Below are positions 1-7,338 of a stretch of DNA of 16,271 bases, piece after piece. Positions within the stretch are counted from its first letter, which is position 1. The number at the start of each line of letters is the position of its first letter. Source of the DNA: Chloroflexota bacterium. Lineage in GTDB: Bacteria; Chloroflexota; Chloroflexia; Chloroflexales; Kallotenuaceae. The stretch covers positions 1 to 16,271 of the forward strand of contig JAFAYS010000885.1 of NCBI GenBank assembly GCA_019240175.1, written 5' to 3'. The translations under genes were made by a program, and so were the position numbers. Under the pieces are notes generated by a model. It saw only the letters and a program-made list of their open reading frames with translations, had not been told where the DNA came from and did no database searches.

Positions 1-1481
1 GCGTAGCCTGAGTGGATCGTCACGTTGTCGCGTCGCCCGTCGTTGGGGCCGCAGGTCACGCCCAGCCCGCAGACGATGCCCCAGCCGTGCAGATGCTTGT
101 TGTGATGACGTAGATCGCGCTCACGGCACAGCTGATCCAGCGCATCCTGGACCGTCTCCGCGCCCGCGAAATTGCAGTTGTTGTTGTCGAAGCAAACATC
201 CTCGGCGCAGATCGTGGTCAGCGACGGAAAATCGACGCGGCAGTCGGTGAGGTCGGCGGCGGTGATGCTCTCGCCGTCGAAGTTGAGCAGCGCCAGGCGG
301 CAGTAGTGATGCTCGATGCCCTGCGGCGGCTGCGGCTGCACGAAGGGCCACTCGACGTCGCCGGTGGCGGTACGCGCCGGAATCAGCCAGTAGTCGCCGG
401 TGTTGAGCGGCCCCGACAGATCGAACTTGATCTCGACGCCGTCTTCCAGCGCGATCCAGCCGTTGTTGCTGGCGGGCACGCTCACGTTGATCGCGCCGGT
501 GGTGCCGGGCATATCCCAGCGGCGGATCTTGGGCTGATTGGCGAACTGCGCAAAATCGACGGTGTCGCTGGCAGTGGCGGGCTTGATCGTCAGCGTCTGG
601 CCGATCGCGCTGGCGAGCTGGACCAGCGTTCCGGGACGGCCCAGCAGCTCGCGGCTGGTATCGGTCAGCTCGACCCATTGGTCGGTGGCAAAGCCCAGCA
701 CCGCGTCGCGGCCTGGACTGCTGATCGTCAGCTCATCGCCGCTCTTGGCGCTCCAGCGCTTCACGACCGCGCCGTTATCGCGCGACCACTTGAAGGTCGG
801 TTGGCCGGAGTCGCTGTCGGCATGGATCTCGACGCGGTAGAGCTGGTTCTCAAGGCGGCGATAGCCAGCGCCCGGCTCGATGATGCAAGGATCGTCGCTG
901 GGCGCGGCGGGCGTCGCGCGGGCCATCAGCCGCCCACGATTGTTGCTGGTCAGCGTGTTCCACGGCGCAAAGTTGGTCGCGCAATCGACGTCCGCGTTGG
1001 GCGCGCCCACCGGCAGCAGCTTGACCTGCCAGACCGTGCGCGTGCGCGTGGCAGTGTCGGGGCCGCCCAGCGCGACCTCGCGGATCGCATCGTCTTCGAG
1101 CGCGGTGATGTGCTGCTCCCACACATCGAGATAGACCAGATAGGTGCCGGGCTGGCTGATCGGTGCGGTGGCGGGCAGATCCGGCTGCTGGGTGAAGCGT
1201 AGCCCGTCCTTGTTCTCGCACAGAATACCGTCGACATAGATGCGGCCCGCCGAGATCGTGAGGTCGCCGCCATCCTCGGACACGCCGATCGCAAAGCCGC
1301 CGCCGGTTTTGGGCACGCCGCACAGCCCGATTACATCGCGGGCCTCGGTGCGCTCCAAATGCTGTTGGATCTCGATCTGCTCGTTCCAGTCGGCGTCCAG
1401 CTGCACGCGGCCCTGCTGCATGCGCACGCTGCTGTAGTGCTTATCGGAGCTAAAGGTGGATCGCGTGAAATCGCCTTTCAT
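1..1481 (-). CDS. DUF6519-type eCIS baseplate-associated protein (C-terminus beyond left edge)
   Basis: The frame starts at ATG 1481, has no stop over 493 codons and runs off the left edge. A strong GGAGGA lies at 1485-1490, just upstream of the start. The N-terminus reads MKGDFTRSTFSSDKHYSSV, followed by MQQGRVQLDADWNEQ, the signature I associate with DUF6519 proteins, found beside phage-tail-like baseplate genes. The middle is beta-rich. Near the edge is a conserved-looking Cys/His-rich stretch: CAEDVCFDNNNC, then LRHHNKHLHGWGIVCGL and VTC (about residues 430-470). It is probably the last or nearly last gene of the baseplate module. By position it may be a fibre-, plug- or receptor-proximal component, but no function is established. 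The gap to the preceding gene is 143 bp, unlike the overlapping genes upstream, so it may be translated or regulated semi-independently. Family assignment is from memory of the N-terminal motif. Confidence 0.82.
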   Translation of the reverse strand, partial: MKGDFTRSTFSSDKHYSSVRMQQGRVQLDADWNEQIEIQQHLERTEARDVIGLCGVPKTGGGFAIGVSEDGGDLTISAGRIYVDGILCENKDGLRFTQQPDLPATAPISQPGTYLVYLDVWEQHITALEDDAIREVALGGPDTATRTRTVWQVKLLPVGAPNADVDCATNFAPWNTLTSNNRGRLMARATPAAPSDDPCIIEPGAGYRRLENQLYRVEIHADSDSGQPTFKWSRDNGAVVKRWSAKSGDELTISSPGRDAVLGFATDQWVELTDTSRELLGRPGTLVQLASAIGQTLTIKPATASDTVDFAQFANQPKIRRWDMPGTTGAINVSVPASNNGWIALEDGVEIKFDLSGPLNTGDYWLIPARTATGDVEWPFVQPQPPQGIEHHYCRLALLNFDGESITAADLTDCRVDFPSLTTICAEDVCFDNNNCNFAGAETVQDALDQLCRERDLRHHNKHLHGWGIVCGLGVTCGPNDGRRDNVTIHSGY

Positions 1482-1484
1482 GAG

Positions 1485-1490
1485 TCCTCC
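1485..1490 (-). promoter_or_regulatory. Ribosome binding site of the DUF6519-type gene
   Basis: The minus strand reads GGAGGACTCATG. This near-perfect Shine-Dalgarno supports ATG 1481 as the start and shows the gene can be translated on its own despite the 143-bp gap before it. Confidence 0.75.
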
Positions 1491-1588
1491 CTGGACGACG
1501 ACCAGCGTTTAAGCGCCACGATCGCTCTTTCTGGCGCATCCTCGACGTGTTATTTGGGTGATTGAAACATATGCTTTTGTATTTCGAC

Positions 1589-1609
1589 GGGGCATATGCA
1601 ATACGCCCC
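1589..1609 (-). repeat. Extragenic palindrome (GGGGCGTA-type hairpin)
   Basis: On the minus strand a GGGGCGTAT arm is followed by a 3-nt loop and an ATATGCCCC arm, giving a 9-bp stem with one G-U pair. It lies 15 bases beyond the stop of the tail-protein-I-like gene. No U-run follows, so it is not a standard intrinsic terminator. The shape (GTAGGGGC...GCCCC) resembles dispersed extragenic palindromes common in Chloroflexota and cyanobacteria. It may stabilise the 3' end of the upstream mRNA segment or simply be a repeat copy. Confidence 0.6.
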
Positions 1610-1624
1610 TACGGATTTGCGTCA

Positions 1625-4462
1625 TTACGTCACGAATAACAATCCTGCTTCCAGGCCAAAGCGCAGATACTCGTCGAGATTGGCGCGCAGGTTGCTCTCA
1701 CGCTGCGGCTGCATCAGGAAATTGAACGCGCCGATCTCGGACTCGTTCTCAGCTCCGCTGCGGATCTCGTCGGGACAGGCCGCGCCAAGCTGGGCGTAGG
1801 CCGGCTGACCATACTGCCGCGCCGTGAAGCTGGGCCGCAGCCAGGCGCGAATCTCCGTGTCGATCTGCTGGCGCTGCGCGGGCGTGAGCAAAGGATTGGT
1901 TTGGAGCGCGGCATCGAGCGCCTGGCGAATCGCGAGGTCGGGCTGGCAGCGATAGGGCTGCGGTACGCGCGAGCCGGCGGGCAGATACGAGAAGCGCACG
2001 CAGCCGACCTGGCGTCGATCCGCGATTACCGGCTCGTCAAAGATGACCTCGGAGGCTAGATCCAGCGACTGGACATGCGCCGCGCCAAAGATCGTGACGC
2101 GCTCAAGCGTGGTCGGGGGCCCAGGCTGATCGCCGGTGTCGTCGCCAGCCAGCGCGGGACGTTCGCGCCGCAGACCGAGCAGAGTCGCGGTTGTCGCGTC
2201 GGGGGGCGCGGCCCCGAAGCGGATCGGCGTTTCGTCGGTGCCGGGCAGTACCACCAGCCGATCGTCGAGATTGACCACGAACGTGCCGCTAAAAGCCGTG
2301 CTGCTGTGGGCGTTGCGGATCGCGGTCTGAAGATGATCGCGGGCCTGCGGAATTGTGGTGGGCACGGCGGCGAGCACGGCGGGATGCGGCCCTTCATCGC
2401 CGATCGTGACGTTAAGTGTGGGCGTGGCGGCGTCAAGCGTGGGGAACGGCGTCAGCGGCTGGCTGACAAACGCCGCCACGCGCCGAACCGTCGCCGTGGT
2501 CAGGCGCAGCTCGCTCGCCGTCGTGTCGTCCTCGGCGTCGCCGATCGTGACGCGGCTGAGCGTTCCCGGCAGCACAATCAGCCGGTTGGCGACCATCAGC
2601 ACGCGGGCGCTGGTGAAGGCCGGGCTGGTGTGCGCCGCCTGGATCGCGGCCTGTAGCTGATCCCGCGCCTGGGCCGGCGTCGTCGGCACAGTTGTAAACA
2701 CAGCGGGATGCGGGCCTTCGTCGCCGATCGTGATGCTAAGTGTGGGCGTGGCCGCGCTGAGTGTGAGCGATCCGGCCAGGTTGCCGCCGACCAGCGCGGA
2801 CAGCGGCCTGATGTCCGGCGCGTCGATAATGCTGTCGGCGGCGCGCAGGCTATCGATCGTCGCGGGCAATCGCAGCGGCCCGACAATCGAGTGATCGATC
2901 ACCAGCCGCAGCCGCTCGTTGGCCGAGTCTACGATCAGGCTGGGGCGCTCCGGCTCGATGGGCAGCCCGGACTCGTCGAGGTCGCGGCCCGGCACCAGCG
3001 TGCAGTGCAGCAGATTCAGCTCGGGCAGGTTATCTGCGACGCGCAGCTGGCCCGCGATCAGCAGCCCGTTGATCGTCAGCCTCCCCTGCTGCGCGCCGCC
3101 GGTCACGCTGATGTCGCCCTGCAACGTCGGGCGAGTGCCGTTGGCCGCCTGGATGATCAGCTCGCTGGTGGTCATGGGAATCGTCAGCGTTTCGGCGTAG
3201 CTGCGATTGTCCTCGATCTGGATCACCGTGCGCGGCGTGGCGGGATTCCACAGCGCCAGCGCGGCTGAGATCGTGGTGACGGCGCTGGCCGAGACGCGGA
3301 TCAGCGCGCCAAACGCGGCGGGATCGGCGATCGTGTCCACGCGGAACGGGGAGGTCGCGCTCAGCTTTTGCGGCGGCTGGCGGCGCTCGTAGGGTCCGCC
3401 GCCGAGATTGCCGCTGAAGCCGTAGGCGTAGCTAACCTGGACACCCGTCGGCGGCGCGCCCGCCGGCAGCGCGATGCGACCCAGCACCGGATCGACCGCC
3501 ACGCGAATCGGGCGGCTGACGCTGGTGCCGTCGCGGCGGGTGTAGCTTTTGCTGCCCGGTGGCTGTCGCCAGTCGGCCAGATTGCAGATCAAGATCTGAT
3601 CGAGCGGCACGGCGGTGGTGCTGCCATCGAGAAAGACCGCGAAGACCGGCGGATCGGCGAAGTAGGCGAGCTGCGGCGTTTCCCCGTCGACCAGCGCCTG
3701 GCGCAGCGCCTCAAGCTCGGCGTAGAGCGGATAGCGGCGCAGCGTGCCGGGCACGTTGATCTCGTCCGCGCTGCTGGCGATGTCGGTCTCGGTCTGCGGC
3801 TGGTTGAAGAGCGGCAGATCGTGGCCGAGCGGGCTAAAGCGGAAGCGGCGCTGGCCGTGGGCGGTGGGATCGGCTTTGAGCAGCGGGTAGGACTGGAGCC
3901 GCCACAAAAAGATCCCGATATTGGGAATATTGTGCTTGCCGCGTCCGCTGGCGATCCGGCGCACGTCGGCGGTATGCGCGATCGTATCGAAGGGCGTATC
4001 GAGCAGCTCAAGCGCGTCGATCTTGCGCAGGTCGGGCGTGCGCACATTGGGCAGCCGCACATGATTCACATGCTGCGTTGTGGCCAGCAGCTGGAAAAAC
4101 TCGACGGCGCGGGCGTTCCAGCCGGTGGTATCGCGCGCCAGCTGCTCCAACATCGCGGCGGTGCCTTTGCGGCGGCGATAGCGCAGCGTGTTGGCGACCT
4201 GCGCGCGCTGGCTAAAGGTCGTGGTGGTGACAGGATGCAGCCCACGCACGCGCAGCAGATCGCCAATGTAGGGCGCGACCCACTCGTCGCAGGTTTCGAT
4301 GAACCAGTTGTCGTAGAGCCGCGCGATGTCGTCCTCGACCACTTGCAGCTGCTCGGCGAGCACCGTGAGCAGCGCTTTGAGCGGCTGGCTCTGCTCGTCG
4401 TCGCGGATGCGATAGATCGCCGGCAGCAGATCATACAGCTTATCGATCGGCGCGTTGCTCAT
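1625..4462 (-). CDS. Large tail-protein-I-like eCIS baseplate/fibre protein (945 aa)
   Basis: The N-terminus (MSNAPIDKLYDLLPAIYRIRD, then a VVEDDIARLYDNWFIETCDEWVAPYIGDLL segment, about residues 1-70) is the phage P2 gpI-like signature, which in myophage particles joins the baseplate wedge to the fibre. About residues 70-200 continue the helical domain (RYRRRKGTAAMLEQLARD). About 405-560 looks like a right-handed beta-helix, with I/L/V-rich short strands such as LTINGLLIAG and LNLLHCTLVPG. About 568-783 is a tandem duplication of a 108-aa module with GDEGPHPAV in both copies. The C-terminus has QYGQPAYAQLG, IRSGAENESEIGAFNFL and NLDEYLRFGLEAG, motifs I recognise from eCIS homologues. It is far longer than P2 gpI (about 180 aa), the extra being the helix and repeats. 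The start overlaps the previous stop (ATGA), with GGAGAT 7 bases upstream. It probably forms the outer baseplate or a fibre attachment. Confidence 0.85.
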   Translation of the reverse strand: MSNAPIDKLYDLLPAIYRIRDDEQSQPLKALLTVLAEQLQVVEDDIARLYDNWFIETCDEWVAPYIGDLLRVRGLHPVTTTTFSQRAQVANTLRYRRRKGTAAMLEQLARDTTGWNARAVEFFQLLATTQHVNHVRLPNVRTPDLRKIDALELLDTPFDTIAHTADVRRIASGRGKHNIPNIGIFLWRLQSYPLLKADPTAHGQRRFRFSPLGHDLPLFNQPQTETDIASSADEINVPGTLRRYPLYAELEALRQALVDGETPQLAYFADPPVFAVFLDGSTTAVPLDQILICNLADWRQPPGSKSYTRRDGTSVSRPIRVAVDPVLGRIALPAGAPPTGVQVSYAYGFSGNLGGGPYERRQPPQKLSATSPFRVDTIADPAAFGALIRVSASAVTTISAALALWNPATPRTVIQIEDNRSYAETLTIPMTTSELIIQAANGTRPTLQGDISVTGGAQQGRLTINGLLIAGQLRVADNLPELNLLHCTLVPGRDLDESGLPIEPERPSLIVDSANERLRLVIDHSIVGPLRLPATIDSLRAADSIIDAPDIRPLSALVGGNLAGSLTLSAATPTLSITIGDEGPHPAVFTTVPTTPAQARDQLQAAIQAAHTSPAFTSARVLMVANRLIVLPGTLSRVTIGDAEDDTTASELRLTTATVRRVAAFVSQPLTPFPTLDAATPTLNVTIGDEGPHPAVLAAVPTTIPQARDHLQTAIRNAHSSTAFSGTFVVNLDDRLVVLPGTDETPIRFGAAPPDATTATLLGLRRERPALAGDDTGDQPGPPTTLERVTIFGAAHVQSLDLASEVIFDEPVIADRRQVGCVRFSYLPAGSRVPQPYRCQPDLAIRQALDAALQTNPLLTPAQRQQIDTEIRAWLRPSFTARQYGQPAYAQLGAACPDEIRSGAENESEIGAFNFLMQPQRESNLRANLDEYLRFGLEAGLLFVT
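2113..2760 (-). repeat. In-frame tandem duplication (2 x 324 bp) in the tail-I-like gene
   Basis: Two adjacent segments (about 2437-2760 and 2113-2436) are offset by exactly 324 bp (108 codons). Each encodes AATPTL-(SI/NV)-TIGDEGPHPAV, then a (TTV/AAV)PTT-x2-QARD-x-LQ-A-I helix and a (L/V)IVLPGT-type strand. DNA identity is high at the start (GCGGGATGCGG..CCTTC.TCGCCGATCGTGA on the plus strand) and decays after. The module resembles in style the small beta/alpha insertions of hook- or tail-associated surface proteins. I cannot name the fold. Confidence 0.85.
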
Positions 4463-7338
4463 CGTGTCATCTCCGTCAGCGTGATGCCGTCGCGGCTGAT
4501 CAACAGCAGCTCGGCGGGCGTGGGTGTGGGCGTGAACGCGGTCGCATCCCAGTGCGCCGTGTGCGCGAGCAGCCGCTCGTTGACGATCGCAGGCTGCCCG
4601 ACGAGATACAGCGCGTCGAGATCCGCTGCCTCGACGCCGGCAACCGCCTGGATCACCGCCAGCACTTCGCTCTTGGTTACCGCCTGGCCGAAGCCGCGCT
4701 GCTCGAAGGCAAAGGTTTGCTTGAGCGCATTCGCAACAGCGGTCTTGACCAGATCGGCCAGGTAGCCGGGCCGCACCAGGATTTTGGCCTCGACGTTGAA
4801 GGCGATCGGCGTGTAGGAATCGATCTGTACCTGCTGGATCGGATCGCGCGCCAGGTCGATCGCCGCCGTGAGATTGCGGTACAGCTCCGAGGTCGCGCTG
4901 ACGACATCGCCGACCGCCGCCGCGATTGTGAGATAGATCAGGCGGTGCTCGCCGGACCAGAGCCAGGTCGCCTGCGCTTTGCCGATGCCGGCGAAGGCGC
5001 GCGCGAAATCCTCGAAGTCTCCCAGCGAAACGATCCGACCGAGCGTCAGTACCGTCAGCGGCGCGTTGTCACGGGCACGATCACGGCTTTCGGGATCTTC
5101 CGCGCCGGTCGGTGCCAGCGGATTGATCACGCTTTTGACGCCGAGCGGACGTGTCAGCAGCAGGCTCAGCTGTCCGGCTTTGACCATGCCCGCCAGCCCG
5201 GTGCCCACGCGGTAGGTCGCGACGATGTTTTCGATGCCGCTGGGCGGACGCGCGCCGGAGCCGCCATCGCCGAACTGCACCGTGGTTTTGCTGTCGTCGC
5301 CGGTGCGCGTGATGTACACGCGATCGCGGGGCGTGAGGTTGTACAGCGACGGCGTCTCGCGCCAGGCAATATCGTTGACGCGCACCTCTAGTGTGCTGGC
5401 CGAGCCGGTCGCGGTCGGCGCTGAAACATACGTTAGCGGCAACTGCTTGAGCAGGAACTTCGAGAGCGGCTGCGCGGCATCGCCACTGCCGAGCACCTCA
5501 CGTTTGGTCTCGCCGTGGGTGCTCAGCGCGACGTTGGCGTTGATCGTGACGCTGGCGCGGGTGTACGACCACAGCAGGCCGCTGCTGAAGATCAGCGTGG
5601 TCAGGCCGTTGAAGTGGATGATCTCCTTGAGCGTGACGACTTCGCTGCGGATCACGCCGGGCGCATCCGCCTGTTCGCCGCTGAGGATCACCACCTGCCC
5701 GGCCTGAAGATCCAGCACCATGCGATCGAGCAGCAGCGCCGTGGTGCCTCCCGCGATCGACGCTTCGATCGGCAAACGATCCAGGGGCAGTGCTTCGCTC
5801 TGGACGTGGGCGGTGGTGCGGCGGAACTTGAAGTTTGTCGTTTTGTCGGCGGTGGTGAGCGCCGCGCCGCTGGGGTTGGCCAGCTTGAGACCAGTCGCCC
5901 GCGCGCTCATGCCAAAGTCCGCCAGCGAGGCCTCGCCGACCTCGGTCACGCGATAGGCGGTCGGTCCGGCTTTGGAGCTGGTAAAGATCGCCCAGCTGTT
6001 GCGCACGACATCGGGCAGCGCGCGCTCAAGATACACGTCGAAAATATCGCTGGCGGAGTAGTAGCGCTCCAGCGAGTCGGTCCAGATCGAGCGACCGCCG
6101 CCCGAGTCCCAGTCGGGATCGAAGATATCTTTGACGATCGGACTGTCTTTGATCTGGCCTTGATTGTTGAAGATCGGATTCGTGGCGGCGATGCGGGCCT
6201 CGCCGAAGCTTTCGTCGGCTGCCGCGCGTAACGTGAGATTGCCGCTAGCCCTGGCGGCGGTGGCTGGCGGGAAAATAATGTCGTAGAGCGGCGCGTTGTT
6301 GCCGAAAAAGCCGACGCGTGCGCGAAAGGCCAGCAGGCTGGCGGTGGTGGTGCCGGCGGCGGGCGCGTTGACGTACTTGAGCAGCTCCTGGCCGTCCCAG
6401 CGATTGGCCGTCAAAAAGGTCGCCAGGTCGCGCTCACGCCAGCGGCGGCTGAGGACATAGGTGCTGATGTTGCCTTTGGTGAAGGGCAGCGGCGCGAAGT
6501 TGGGCGTGCCGCCGGTCATCACGGGCGGATCGTAGTCCAGCGTGGGCGGCATGGCCGGCAGTGGCGTCGAGCCAATCGTGGTCACATCCAGATCCAGCCG
6601 CGTGCGGTTGCGATCGCTCTCGACAATCACAGCTTTGACCACGATCGGCAGCGCGTCGGAGCCGATCACGACCAGCAGCCGATCGCCGGCCTTGAGATTG
6701 GTCTGCGTCCCGGCGACGTATAAGCGCTGCGCGGCGAGCTCCTGGCTGTTGCCGGCCACGAGATACAGCTGTCCACTTTTGATTTTGAGCGTCTGCGGCT
6801 GGCTATTTTGCGGTCGCAGCGCGTTCCAGGCCACGCGCGCTGTGATCGGCTCGGTAGTTTCGAAGGTTTGCGGCTGCTCGCCGGGGCCGGGCAGGCTTTG
6901 CACACGTGTGCCCGTGTCGATCGGTGTGGCGGCGGGCGAGCCGGGCGCTTCTTCCATGTTGAAGGCCAGATAGGTGCTGGCAGCGACGCCAGGATTCAGC
7001 TCGTAGCCGACCGCGCGCGCCAGCTCAAGGATCGAGCGGCGCTCCGTGGCGGTGCGCAAAAAGCCCTCGTTGGCGATGCGCTCCTGGTAAAAGGCCAGCA
7101 CGTCAAGCATCGTGGCGCAGGCGTCGATCAGCGCGATCGACGGATCGGCGTCGTCGCGTGAGGTCAGCGCATCCAGCGCCGGCTGCGCCGCGATCGCGCT
7201 TTGCATCGTGGCTTTGAAGCTGCCGTGTGTGCCCACGCGATACGCCAGCGCCGACAATCCGGGCCGGTTGTCGAGCAACACGGGAGTCAGCGGCGAAACG
7301 CCTTCACAGCAGCCGCAGGGATCGAGAGCATCGCTCAT
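4459..7338 (-). CDS. Baseplate-J-like wedge protein 2 (959 aa, Afp12-like position)
   Basis: This is a large baseplate assembly protein of the eCIS type. The N-terminus has a Cys cluster (DPCGCCEG, residues 7-14), then NRPGLSALAYRVGTHGSF and a helical block DADPSIALIDACATMLDVLAFYQERIANEGFLRTA, which matches the N-terminal block of its upstream neighbour in type. The long middle is beta-rich. The C-terminal third carries the baseplate-J-like signature (YVSAPTATGSASTLEVRVNDIAW, TTVQFGDGGSGARPPSG, ATYRVGTGLAGMV, then NAPLTVLTLGRIVSLGDFEDFARAFAGI). In contractile particles gpJ/gp6-family proteins form the wedge that triggers sheath contraction. The start overlaps the previous stop by ATGA, with GAGG 6 bases upstream of the ATG. 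It pairs with the preceding 807-aa paralogue, the usual two-gene Afp11/Afp12-like arrangement. The broad role is well supported, its exact placement less so. Confidence 0.9.
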   Translation of the reverse strand: MSDALDPCGCCEGVSPLTPVLLDNRPGLSALAYRVGTHGSFKATMQSAIAAQPALDALTSRDDADPSIALIDACATMLDVLAFYQERIANEGFLRTATERRSILELARAVGYELNPGVAASTYLAFNMEEAPGSPAATPIDTGTRVQSLPGPGEQPQTFETTEPITARVAWNALRPQNSQPQTLKIKSGQLYLVAGNSQELAAQRLYVAGTQTNLKAGDRLLVVIGSDALPIVVKAVIVESDRNRTRLDLDVTTIGSTPLPAMPPTLDYDPPVMTGGTPNFAPLPFTKGNISTYVLSRRWRERDLATFLTANRWDGQELLKYVNAPAAGTTTASLLAFRARVGFFGNNAPLYDIIFPPATAARASGNLTLRAAADESFGEARIAATNPIFNNQGQIKDSPIVKDIFDPDWDSGGGRSIWTDSLERYYSASDIFDVYLERALPDVVRNSWAIFTSSKAGPTAYRVTEVGEASLADFGMSARATGLKLANPSGAALTTADKTTNFKFRRTTAHVQSEALPLDRLPIEASIAGGTTALLLDRMVLDLQAGQVVILSGEQADAPGVIRSEVVTLKEIIHFNGLTTLIFSSGLLWSYTRASVTINANVALSTHGETKREVLGSGDAAQPLSKFLLKQLPLTYVSAPTATGSASTLEVRVNDIAWRETPSLYNLTPRDRVYITRTGDDSKTTVQFGDGGSGARPPSGIENIVATYRVGTGLAGMVKAGQLSLLLTRPLGVKSVINPLAPTGAEDPESRDRARDNAPLTVLTLGRIVSLGDFEDFARAFAGIGKAQATWLWSGEHRLIYLTIAAAVGDVVSATSELYRNLTAAIDLARDPIQQVQIDSYTPIAFNVEAKILVRPGYLADLVKTAVANALKQTFAFEQRGFGQAVTKSEVLAVIQAVAGVEAADLDALYLVGQPAIVNERLLAHTAHWDATAFTPTPTPAELLLISRDGITLTEMTR

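Larger units (their letters stand above)
1482..1624. other. 143-bp intergenic gap with palindrome
   Basis: This is the only sizeable gap in the downstream half of the cluster. It is more AT-rich than its surroundings around 1548-1588. It holds a palindrome at 1589-1609 and a weaker 6-bp inverted repeat, GCGCCA (1513-1518) / TGGCGC (1532-1537). I see no convincing promoter and no hairpin followed by a T-run, so I do not call a terminator here. Confidence 0.6.

Noticed and set aside
1513..1537. GCGCCA/TGGCGC inverted repeat as a terminator
   Set aside because: The stem is only 6 bp with a 13-base loop and no T-run on either side; it may be chance.
3368..4765. 465-aa plus-strand open frame, and other long plus-strand frames at 306-1202, 4552-5391, 7353-8885 and 14598-15416
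   Set aside because: They lie antisense to clear eCIS genes, are Arg/Ala/Gln-rich with no domain pattern, and arise from GC-rich codon structure on the opposite strand.
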